DNA of 8,330 nt, taken from JBAZAX01 sp041671765. Its GTDB lineage: Bacteria > Babelota > Babeliae > Babelales > RVW-14. The DNA lies in the NCBI GenBank assembly GCA_041671765.1, contig JBAZAX010000044.1:1-8330 (forward strand), given 5' to 3'. The notes under the pieces are model-generated. The model saw only the letters and a program-made list of their open reading frames with translations. It did not search any database and was not told the DNA's origin. The translations under genes were made by a program, and so were the position numbers. Position 1 is the stretch's first letter. Each line of letters opens with the position of its first letter. Of the stretch, positions 1 to 6,280 are shown piece by piece.

Positions 1-567
1 TAATCCTTGGTTGGTCAAACATGTTTGTTCAGAATCGTCATATAATATGCCTCTTAAATCTTTGGCATCTTTACCTAACTCTGTATTATTTGTTTTTTTT
101 GTTATATCAATTTTATCAGTACTTTTTAATTCTGGTTGATCTTGATCAAATGAAATTTTTCTATAATCTTCAACCCCACTTCCATGATTCCAAAGTACAA
201 ATGCATATTTTTTTGCAGGACATTCCATTTTTGCCCAACGTCCGGTTGTAATTAACTCATCAATCGGACGAACTCCCATTTCGGAAGTTAAAGATCCGTG
301 CTCAATTTTGCCCGTTGGTGTTATTATGAATCTCCATGTTTTTTTATCTGATGGGTAATCAACCTGAGTTAAAATATTAACAGAATGATCCGGATCAATA
401 TTTACTCTTGCCAAACCCGAAGCCATCTCAGCCATATCGCGATCAAGCATTGGTGATAAATTATTATCACCTTGCATATATACAACCATTGTCCATTCTG
501 CTATAGCAAAAACACATTGATGTAAAAATAAAAAAGGTAACAAGTAAATGATCAATATTTTTCGCAT
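1..567 (-). CDS. Exported clostripain-like cysteine protease (peptidase C11), copy 1, C-terminus outside window
   Basis: The first 189 codons are visible; the frame is open to the left edge, so the C-terminal half is missing. The start ATG (565-567) has a good Shine-Dalgarno AAGGAG at 573-578, 5 bases away. Residues 1-23 form a signal peptide (basic MRK, hydrophobic core, AIA before EWT), so the protein should be exported. The mature part opens with the family strand EWTMVVYMQGDNNL (24-37), then TQVDYPSDKKTWRF (67-80), and VLWNHGSG (124-131) with the expected catalytic His at 128. A 36-residue Lys/Asp/Asn-rich linker (136-171) leads to RGILYDDSEQTCLTNQGL, which directly precedes the edge. The catalytic Cys motif would lie outside the window. 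C11 enzymes are His/Cys proteases that cleave after Arg or Lys. It is a paralogue of the next two genes and resembles the copy at 1950-3350 most in its motifs. Family call firm; substrate unknown. Confidence 0.88.
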   Translation of the reverse strand, partial: MRKILIIYLLPFLFLHQCVFAIAEWTMVVYMQGDNNLSPMLDRDMAEMASGLARVNIDPDHSVNILTQVDYPSDKKTWRFIITPTGKIEHGSLTSEMGVRPIDELITTGRWAKMECPAKKYAFVLWNHGSGVEDYRKISFDQDQPELKSTDKIDITKKTNNTELGKDAKDLRGILYDDSEQTCLTNQGL

Positions 568-601
568 AAATTCTCCTTAATTTATAATGATTTTATGGTT
601 A

Positions 602-1921
602 CTAAACAAATTTTTTAAGTAGTTCTAGCCAACTTGGAACCTGTTGGGCAAACATAGTTTTTGGGTAAGACGGATGAATCTTGTACCTGGAAATAGGATA
701 GTAAATTGAAATGCCATGTGCATCTTTCATATTTCCATTCGCTGCATTTGCAAAAACCACATCGCTTATAATAAGCATTCCCGCACTTAAATGTTGATGC
801 AACAAATCAAGAGCCATAAAATACTTTTGTGATGGCTTTACAAAACAACATGATTGTGTTGAATTTTCTGCCTCAGTCCGCAACGCCGGAATTTTTGCAT
901 TTAACTGACGATAAAAACAAAACAAATCAATATATTTTTTATTATCAAACTCCAATGAATTTGAACGCGCGTATTTTAGCGCACCAATAACGGCAGGTGA
1001 TCTATAATTCAAACATTCCAAAATTGTCTTTGCAACAGCATCAATATTTCCATAAAGTAAATCCAATGAATCAAGATATATTGCAGATTGCGTACCACTT
1101 GCAATATAAAAATCACCATATGTCTTTACTATCAATTTTGCTAAAATTTCTGCATTAAATGAATAGGGATCACTGATTAGTGGAATCAAAAATCTGTCAA
1201 AAATCCAACCGGTTCCCGGCTCAATTTGTTGCGATCCAACCAAAATATTTGCGTAGTCTTTTATTTGATAAGCAATTTCAACCATTGCCATCAAACATGC
1301 ATCCATTCCAACTATATCAATTTTTCGTCCAAAAACTTCCTTAATTTGAGATAACGCACTTGTTAAATCTTCATTTCTAAGACATGTCCCCTGCGAATCA
1401 TCGTAAAGTATACCTCTCCTGCTTTTATCAAAATTATTTTCTAATTTGTTGTTGTTTAATTCATGTTTAAAATTTTTAGCATTTAATAATTTAAGATAGC
1501 TATTCCTATAATCTTCAATCCCACTTCCATGACTCCAAAGTATTAACGCATAATGGTTGGCGGGATATTTTGACTTAACCCATTTGGCTGATGCAACCAA
1601 CTCATCCACAGGGCTTATCCCCATTTCTTCATTTAAAGATGCATCGTCCAATTTCCCATATCTGTCAATTTTAAAACGCCACGTTTTTTGATCTTGAGGA
1701 TAATCAACCTGAACCAGTGTATTAACCATGAGAGGAATACCTGTAACCATTCGATGCGCTTTTAATATTTCTTCGATATCAGGGTTAATGCAACCGGATA
1801 AGCTATTATCGCCCTGCATATAAATAAGCAAAGACCATTCAGCTACAGGTGAAAGATTGGGGAAATATGTGCTAAAAAAAGCAAGACTCAACACCGTTTT
1901 TAAAAAAAACATCTTGCTCAT
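602..1921 (-). CDS. Exported clostripain-like cysteine protease (peptidase C11), copy 2
   Basis: This is a complete 439-residue protein. The frame is open further upstream to 2068, but the start at 1921 (MSKMFFLKTV) is chosen because AGGAG (1929-1933) lies 7 bases upstream, a typical signal peptide follows (1-27, ending PVA before EWS), and the longer form would overlap the neighbouring protease. Motifs in order: EWSLLIYMQGDNSL (28-41), QVDYPQDQKTWRF (71-83), LILWSHGSG (126-134, catalytic His131), RGILYDDSQGTCL (169-181), IVGMDACLMAM (203-213, catalytic Cys209 and Asp207, the residue that binds basic P1 side chains in this family), and the C-terminal AHGISIYYP (401-409). The 29-residue linker 140-168 is the shortest of the three copies. 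It most likely acts in the periplasm or outside the cell as an Arg/Lys-specific endopeptidase. It lies 34 bases upstream of copy 1 and 28 bases downstream of copy 3, probably co-transcribed. Target unknown. Confidence 0.9.
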   Translation of the reverse strand: MSKMFFLKTVLSLAFFSTYFPNLSPVAEWSLLIYMQGDNSLSGCINPDIEEILKAHRMVTGIPLMVNTLVQVDYPQDQKTWRFKIDRYGKLDDASLNEEMGISPVDELVASAKWVKSKYPANHYALILWSHGSGIEDYRNSYLKLLNAKNFKHELNNNKLENNFDKSRRGILYDDSQGTCLRNEDLTSALSQIKEVFGRKIDIVGMDACLMAMVEIAYQIKDYANILVGSQQIEPGTGWIFDRFLIPLISDPYSFNAEILAKLIVKTYGDFYIASGTQSAIYLDSLDLLYGNIDAVAKTILECLNYRSPAVIGALKYARSNSLEFDNKKYIDLFCFYRQLNAKIPALRTEAENSTQSCCFVKPSQKYFMALDLLHQHLSAGMLIISDVVFANAANGNMKDAHGISIYYPISRYKIHPSYPKTMFAQQVPSWLELLKKFV

Positions 1922-1928
1922 TAAAATT

Positions 1929-1933
1929 CTCCT
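1929..1933 (-). promoter_or_regulatory. Shine-Dalgarno site that fixes the start of C11 copy 2
   Basis: AGGAG on the minus strand lies 7 bases before the ATG at 1919-1921. It settles the start choice: the in-frame ATG at 2068 lies inside the coding region of the upstream protease and would put 49 unrelated residues before the signal peptide. Confidence 0.8.
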
Positions 1934-1959
1934 AAAATAAGCGTCTAAATTAAACGCTT
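1933..1959 (-). other. Small hairpin in the spacer between C11 copies 3 and 2
   Basis: On the minus strand AAGCGT (1959-1954) and ACGCTT (1944-1939) form a perfect 6-bp stem around a 9-base loop that contains the TAA stop of the upstream protease. It is followed by ATTTTA and then directly by the Shine-Dalgarno of copy 2. It is too weak and its T tract too short for a confident terminator; partial attenuation or a processing site between the two cistrons is possible. Confidence 0.3.
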
Positions 1960-3350
1960 CTAAGCATATTAAGCCAGTGGGTATTTCGAGCAAATGCGGT
2001 ATTCGGATAAGACGGATGTATTGATGAAGCTGAATATGGATAATAAATCGAAATTCCATGAGCCCCATTACTTCTTACTCCGACAACATTTGCAAAAACA
2101 ACATTTTGTATAAGCCCAATGCCATCATTCAAATGCTGAACTAATTGATCAAGCGCTGGAATGTAATTAGGTGAAGGTCTATTTAAAAATCCAAAACATG
2201 TTGGCTGTTCATTTTCTGCGTCGTGACGCAATTTTGTAAATTCCTCACGTAACGCAAAATACAAAGAATGTAAATCAACATAACTTGCTGATTCAAACGA
2301 TTTTGAATTCAATCTTGCCGTACGCAAAGCTTTTTTTACTATGGTAGATTTACAAGTAATACACTCCAAAACATTTAAAGATACCAATTCAATATTAGCA
2401 CATAATTGGTCCAACAAATTAAGACTTATAGCAGACTGCGTATAATTTTGCATATCTGTTGTTTCATAAAAATTTGCATAAGACGCCACTATTAACCTGG
2501 CCAAATTTTCTGATGTAAAAACTGAAGGCGCACTAACCAAAGGAGCTATAATTCCTGAATAATTCCATCCATACCCCGGCTCAGTCTCCTGCGACGCAAC
2601 TAAAATATCTGCAAAATCCTTTATTTCATATGCAACCTCAACCATTGACATTAAACATGCATCCATTCCAACTAAATCAATTTTTTTACCAAAAATATTT
2701 TTAATCTGAGACAATGCAATGCTCAAACCCTGATTTGTAAGACATGTTTTTTCAGAATCGTCATAAAGAATTCCACGCCCACTCTTAGATAAATCACCCA
2801 ACCCTATATCACTTGTATTATTTTTAATATTATTTTTTTCTGTAATATTTTTAACTTTATCAACACCTAAAATATTTGTATCAAAAATATCCATCCAAAT
2901 ACTGTTAAAATTTCGCGCATTTCCAGTATTTATTTTTCTGTAATCCTCTATACCGCTACCATGATTCCAAAGTATTACTGCATAGTGTTTTGCCGGATAA
3001 TTTCCCTTAACCCATTCAGCTGATGCAACAAGCTCCTCGACTGGGCGCTCTCCCATTTCCTGGGTCAGGGAACCATGTTCAATTTTTCCTGCACCGTCAA
3101 TTTTAAATCTCCAAGTTTTTTTATCTTGCGGATAATCAACCTGAACCAATGTGTTTACATTAACTGCATCACAGAACACTGCTTTTTGATATCCCTTTAT
3201 TATTTCAACCATATCTTTATCTGCAAATTCACATAAATTATTATCTGCCTGCATATATACAAGGATACTCCACTCGGCATTTGCAGTAATTAAATGAACT
3301 TGAAAAAATAATAATGGCATCAATAAAATAAGTCTTAAATTCATACTCAT
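1950..3350 (-). CDS. Exported clostripain-like cysteine protease (peptidase C11), copy 3
   Basis: A complete 466-residue protein, first of the three C11 paralogues in transcription order. The start at 3350 has AAGGA (3356-3360) 5 bases upstream; a second ATG two codons later (3344) is an alternative that changes little. The signal peptide is 1-25 (MSMNLR, hydrophobic core, ANA before EWS). Motifs: EWSILVYMQADNNL (26-39), VQVDYPQDKKTWRF (69-82), VILWNHGSG (125-133, catalytic His130), RGILYDDSEKTCL (192-204), LVGMDACLMSM (226-236, Cys232 with P1-binding Asp230), and AHGISIYYP (430-438). The 53-residue linker (139-191) is the longest of the three and is rich in Asn, Lys and Asp. In characterised C11 enzymes such as clostripain and PmC11 this stretch holds the self-processing site. 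Predicted role: secreted or periplasmic Arg/Lys-type endopeptidase. Whether it starts its own transcript or reads through from the gene at 3420-4439 is not clear from the 69-base spacer. Confidence 0.9.
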   Translation of the reverse strand: MSMNLRLILLMPLLFFQVHLITANAEWSILVYMQADNNLCEFADKDMVEIIKGYQKAVFCDAVNVNTLVQVDYPQDKKTWRFKIDGAGKIEHGSLTQEMGERPVEELVASAEWVKGNYPAKHYAVILWNHGSGIEDYRKINTGNARNFNSIWMDIFDTNILGVDKVKNITEKNNIKNNTSDIGLGDLSKSGRGILYDDSEKTCLTNQGLSIALSQIKNIFGKKIDLVGMDACLMSMVEVAYEIKDFADILVASQETEPGYGWNYSGIIAPLVSAPSVFTSENLARLIVASYANFYETTDMQNYTQSAISLNLLDQLCANIELVSLNVLECITCKSTIVKKALRTARLNSKSFESASYVDLHSLYFALREEFTKLRHDAENEQPTCFGFLNRPSPNYIPALDQLVQHLNDGIGLIQNVVFANVVGVRSNGAHGISIYYPYSASSIHPSYPNTAFARNTHWLNMLRSV

Positions 3351-3413
3351 AAAGATCCTTCACGTAAAAATTTACATAAACCCACATATAGAAACTTTAT
3401 TCAAAAGAACTAT

Positions 3414-3438
3414 AAAAAATCAACGATTAATAACGTTG
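3414..3438 (-). terminator. Weak Rho-independent terminator candidate at the end of the WecA/TagO-like gene
   Basis: On the minus strand CAACG (3438-3434), an 8-base loop and CGTTG (3425-3421) form a 5-bp stem, followed by A and then six T (3419-3414). The stem overlaps the TGA stop of the WecA/TagO-like gene. Geometry is right but the stem is short, so partial termination is the most that can be claimed. It would separate the glycosyltransferase from the protease array. Confidence 0.35.
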
Positions 3439-4439
3439 CCCGATTTCTTGTTGTAGAAAACAAAAGAACACCAGATTAAAAATAAAAAACCAAGAACAAA
3501 AAGTAACCCAAAAAGATTAATAATTCCAAACAAAAATAAAAATGCAGTGCTTGAGAATAAAATTCCCATGATCATAGTAAAAATTAAAATATTATATTTA
3601 CTCCAGCCTTTTTTCATCAAATAAATCGAATAATGATGAGGACTTCCATTATAAAACGGAATTCCTATCGATGTTCTTATTAATACTAAAAAAAATATTT
3701 CGAGTAATGGAATAGCCAAAATTATAACCGGAGCGTAGTAGGCATCAATTGAATGACTGCTCCAAGAAAAAAGAAGTGGAATTGAAGCAAGAAACCCTCC
3801 CAAAAACATAGATCCCGCATCCCCCATATAAATCTTTGCAGGCGGTTTATTGTAAACGAAAAACGCAATAACAGCCCCCAAAAATGCAGTAAGTAAAAGA
3901 CTAATCTCATACTGTTTAAACAAAATCGCAATAATTAAAAAAGAGAATGAAGAAACAATTGCTATCAAAGAAGATAAGCCATCCATAACATCAACAAGAT
4001 TAAATGCGTTAATTACGGAAAGCATCCAAAAACCTGAAATAAATAAATTAAAATATGATGATAAAAACTCTGATTTTAATGAAAAACCACCCTTTAAAAA
4101 GCAAAGAGTAGCAATTGTTTGACCAAAAAATTTCCGCGCCGGTGTTAACACGTGCAAATCATCAATCAACCCAATTAACAAAAGCAAAGACGAACCAAGC
4201 AACAGCCAAACTATTTTATTTTCAAACGGGTATACAACACACAAAGCAGCAATAAAAGATAAATAAATAGCAACTCCTCCAAGATACGGAATGGGAGCCT
4301 GATGGCACTTTATTTTACCGTCCGGAATATCCATGATGCCAAAACGAAGTGATGACTTAATTAATTTCGGTATTATATAAAAACAAAGAAAAAAAGAAAA
4401 ACCAAATGAGAAGACATGCCGAATTAAAACAAAGTTCAT
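3420..4439 (-). CDS. WecA/TagO-type undecaprenyl-phosphate sugar-1-phosphate transferase
   Basis: This 339-residue polytopic membrane protein belongs to the GT4 (MraY/WecA/TagO) family. Such enzymes move a sugar-1-phosphate, typically GlcNAc-1-P from UDP-GlcNAc, onto undecaprenyl phosphate at the inner membrane, the first lipid-linked step of O-antigen, teichoic-acid-like or other envelope glycans. Family motifs occur in order: DIPDGKIKCHQAPIPYLGG (37-55), GLIDDL with the Asp93-Asp94 pair (90-95), PARKFFGQ (100-107), NAFNLVDVMDGLSS (144-157), IYMGDAGS (203-210), and GSPHHYSIYL (265-274) in place of the HIHH-type loop. Hydrophobic segments fill most of the rest, and the length is usual for the family. 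The start at 4439 has a strong GGAGG 6 bases away. MraY is less likely because the HH loop and the NLVDVMDG motif fit the WecA branch better. A promoter-like pair lies in the upstream spacer. Exact sugar specificity cannot be read from sequence. Confidence 0.88.
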   Translation of the reverse strand: MNFVLIRHVFSFGFSFFLCFYIIPKLIKSSLRFGIMDIPDGKIKCHQAPIPYLGGVAIYLSFIAALCVVYPFENKIVWLLLGSSLLLLIGLIDDLHVLTPARKFFGQTIATLCFLKGGFSLKSEFLSSYFNLFISGFWMLSVINAFNLVDVMDGLSSLIAIVSSFSFLIIAILFKQYEISLLLTAFLGAVIAFFVYNKPPAKIYMGDAGSMFLGGFLASIPLLFSWSSHSIDAYYAPVIILAIPLLEIFFLVLIRTSIGIPFYNGSPHHYSIYLMKKGWSKYNILIFTMIMGILFSSTAFLFLFGIINLFGLLFVLGFLFLIWCSFVFYNKKSGNVINR

Positions 4440-4445
4440 AACTAG

Positions 4446-4464
4446 CCTCCCTCTCTTCAGGAGA
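4446..4464 (-). promoter_or_regulatory. Strong Shine-Dalgarno with facing complement before the WecA/TagO-like gene
   Basis: GGAGG (4450-4446) lies 6 bases before the ATG and is the best ribosome site in the window. Just upstream TCTCC (4464-4460) can pair with it (four Watson-Crick pairs and one G-U) across a 9-base loop, which could partly hide the site. The pairing is short and may be only a by-product of purine/pyrimidine-rich sequence. Confidence 0.4.
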
Positions 4465-4514
4465 TTGTAAAAAATTCACTACATACTTTTTTTTCTCAAA
4501 ATATTCTCAAAAGA

Positions 4515-4543
4515 ATTGTACTCTGACACAGACAAAAATTCAA
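4515..4543 (-). promoter_or_regulatory. Putative sigma70-type promoter for the WecA/TagO-like gene
   Basis: On the minus strand TTGAAT (4543-4538, four of six matches to the -35 consensus) and TACAAT (4520-4515, five of six to -10) are separated by exactly 17 bases. Transcription would start near 4508, giving a leader of about 70 bases before the ATG at 4439. The pair sits in the 123-base spacer, the longest in the window, which otherwise holds no gene. In AT-rich DNA such matches arise easily by chance. Confidence 0.42.
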
Positions 4544-4562
4544 ACTAAAAGTGCAGCATAAT

Positions 4563-5084
4563 TTACAAAGGCCAGTAAAACACCCTCAAGCGCTTGTGTG
4601 TAAATGCATCAAATATCATAACCATTCCATCAAAAGACATGGAAACTATCTGCGACCCCATAGGATTAAATTCCACTGAGCAAACTTCAGAGTTGTGCCC
4701 ATAAAATACATGTACACAACTCCCACTTTTTACATTCCACAATCTCACTGTTTTATCAGAAGATCCGGATACTAATAACTTGCCGTTCGGACTAAACGCT
4801 ATCGAATTTATATTTTCATAATGCCCAAAAAATTCACAAATGAGACATCGTCTTTTCAAATTCCACAGCCTAATCGTTTTATTCGAAGTTGCAAAAGCTA
4901 CTAACGTATTATCCAGGCTAAAAACAATTGGCGCAATTTTATTATCGTTACGTTCATTAAATTGCTTATCTAAATACAAGTCTAACCTAGAAATTGCAGC
5001 AATTAAATTAGTTTCTCCAAATGTAAAACATAGCCAAACACACACTAAAAATATTATTTTGAAAAAACGATTAACTCCTGTCAT
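4563..5084 (-). CDS. Short exported WD40-repeat protein with three propeller units
   Basis: This 173-residue protein begins with a signal-peptide-like segment (MTGVNRFFK, then hydrophobic residues to about 23; cleavage site uncertain, perhaps near TFG or IAA). Three WD40 units follow at about 50-88, 91-130 and 133-173, with cores VFSLDNTLVAFATSNKTIRLW, FSPNGKLLVSGSSDKTVRLWN and FNPMGSQIVSMSFDGMVMIFD; two end in a typical Gly-His (87-88, 129-130). WD40 units build beta-propellers that usually need six to eight blades, so three are too few for a closed ring unless the chain oligomerises or is a remnant. The start at 5084 is bounded by an in-frame TAA three codons upstream; its ribosome site (GGGA, 9 bases away) is weak. 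It lies 30 bases after the stop of the seven-blade WD40 gene, likely the same transcript. Function unknown; a protein-binding role is inference. Confidence 0.8.
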   Translation of the reverse strand: MTGVNRFFKIIFLVCVWLCFTFGETNLIAAISRLDLYLDKQFNERNDNKIAPIVFSLDNTLVAFATSNKTIRLWNLKRRCLICEFFGHYENINSIAFSPNGKLLVSGSSDKTVRLWNVKSGSCVHVFYGHNSEVCSVEFNPMGSQIVSMSFDGMVMIFDAFTHKRLRVFYWPL

Positions 5085-5114
5085 TGCACTTTATCCCAAT
5101 TCATTTAATAAAAT

Positions 5115-6278
5115 TTATTTCTCAAAAACTTCTTTCCATGGAGTAATTATAAAAAATTCGGAAATCCAACGTAAAAGATCCGGGTACAAAATTTGCGCAG
5201 GTGACTCTGCACCCAGGCGCGTATGTGTACAATTTGCAAGTGCAAGTAAAGAAATTTTATCAGTTTCTCTCAATTTTTGCATAGAATTTCTTGCAAGCTT
5301 ATCAGTCCACATAATTAAGATCCCACCAGCTGCAGCAAGTCTCGTACCGTCAGGACTAAATGCAATAGACGTTATTGCATCAGTATGATCAGAAAATTCA
5401 TGTATGTATTTATTTTCTATGATATCCCACAATCTTACAATTCCATTAGAATATCCTGCGGCAATCAATCTTCCATCTGGGCTAAATGCGATCGAACCCG
5501 CCCTAAATACACCACTTGCAGAGGCGCAAAATTCTCGTATTAACTCTTTTGTTCCCACATTCCATAATCTAATTTTACCATCAAAATAAGCCGCTGCTAT
5601 TAACATACCATCCGGACTAAATGCCACCGAAGATATGCACCATGGATAAACAGGTAATTTGTATTCAATATTTTTTTCTATATCCCATAATACAATCGCA
5701 CCATTAGAACCGCCTACAATGATTGATCTTTGATCAGGACTGAAAGCTAATGACATTATCACACAACCAGGAACACACAATTCTTGTACAAATTTATTTC
5801 CCGCCACATTATATAATCTGACTTTTCCATCAAGAAAACCTCCAGCTATCAAACTACCATCGGGGCTAAACGTTACTGAAGATGTTTGTTTTGGATAATA
5901 TTCAGAAAAACAAGATTTAATTTCGCGACCTGAAACGTTACATAACTTAACGTTCCCGCTTAAAGATTTTAATAACATAAAACTGCCATTAGGACTAAAT
6001 ATTAGCGGCCATATGCATCCAAAATTACTCATGAATTGGTTTTTAAATTTCTTTTCTTCTGTATCCCATAATTCCACTCTTCCATTTGAAAGACCAAGCG
6101 CTATATTTTTTCCATCTGGACTAAAAGAGACTGAAGATACCGCATTCATGTGACCGTGAAAAACTGCAACCTCAATATATTCATCACCACTCAAAATAAG
6201 TTCTACTGCACCCAAAAACGGCGCTCCAAAGAAAAGAAACATAAACAAAGCTGCTTTTGAAAGAAATTCGTGATTCAT
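5115..6278 (-). CDS. Exported seven-bladed WD40 beta-propeller protein
   Basis: This is a 387-residue protein with a signal peptide (MNHEFLSK, hydrophobic core 9-23, likely cut after FLGA). Seven WD40 units follow, marked by Phe-Ser-Pro-Asp/Asn cores beginning at residues 52, 94, 137, 179, 220, 265 and 307, a regular 41-45 residue period that gives one complete seven-blade propeller. Several units end in LWD, LWN or LYN. A non-repeat tail of about 60 residues (327-387) is mostly helical in character. The ATG at 6278 is preferred over an in-frame ATG at 6299: it starts 2 bases after the lpxK stop, has GGA 8 bases upstream, and puts a clean signal peptide first, whereas the longer form overlaps lpxK and has no ribosome site. 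Translation is probably coupled to lpxK. No catalytic domain is visible; WD40 propellers act as protein-binding platforms, here probably in the periplasm or outside the cell. Partner unknown. Confidence 0.87.
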   Translation of the reverse strand: MNHEFLSKAALFMFLFFGAPFLGAVELILSGDEYIEVAVFHGHMNAVSSVSFSPDGKNIALGLSNGRVELWDTEEKKFKNQFMSNFGCIWPLIFSPNGSFMLLKSLSGNVKLCNVSGREIKSCFSEYYPKQTSSVTFSPDGSLIAGGFLDGKVRLYNVAGNKFVQELCVPGCVIMSLAFSPDQRSIIVGGSNGAIVLWDIEKNIEYKLPVYPWCISSVAFSPDGMLIAAAYFDGKIRLWNVGTKELIREFCASASGVFRAGSIAFSPDGRLIAAGYSNGIVRLWDIIENKYIHEFSDHTDAITSIAFSPDGTRLAAAGGILIMWTDKLARNSMQKLRETDKISLLALANCTHTRLGAESPAQILYPDLLRWISEFFIITPWKEVFEK

Positions 6279-6280
6279 AT

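Noticed and set aside
21..251. Plus-strand reading frame of 76 codons
   Set aside because: Antisense to C11 copy 1, whose minus-strand frame shows clear family motifs over the same bases.
505..567. Lipoprotein signal in C11 copy 1 (Cys18 after LFLHQ)
   Set aside because: The residues before the Cys do not fit a lipobox; an ordinary signal peptidase I site (AIA) follows.
1922..2068. Possible 49-residue N-terminal extension of C11 copy 2 beginning MGLMEF
   Set aside because: It lies mostly inside the coding region of copy 3 in another frame, precedes the signal peptide, and has no ribosome site, while AGGAG sits properly before the ATG at 1921.
3364..3375. Palindrome GTAAAAATTTAC in the spacer before C11 copy 3
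   Set aside because: Short, all but one pair A-T, and expected by chance in AT-rich DNA.
3351..3419. Promoter for C11 copy 3 (TTGAAT on the minus strand near 3395)
   Set aside because: At 17-19 base spacing the candidate -10 boxes (GTTTAT, TTTATG, TTATGT) match the consensus poorly, so a promoter here is possible but not supported.
3722..3931. Minus-strand reading frame of 69 codons
   Set aside because: It lies wholly within the WecA/TagO-like gene in another frame, whose real frame carries the MGDAGS motif here.
4840..5388. Plus-strand reading frame of 182 codons
   Set aside because: It runs antisense to the two WD40 genes. Its PSGLNAI-type repeats are the reverse reading of the FSPDG codons, and no ribosome site or known domain is seen.
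5404..5589. Plus-strand reading frame of 61 codons
   Set aside because: Antisense shadow of the WD40 repeat codons of the seven-blade gene.
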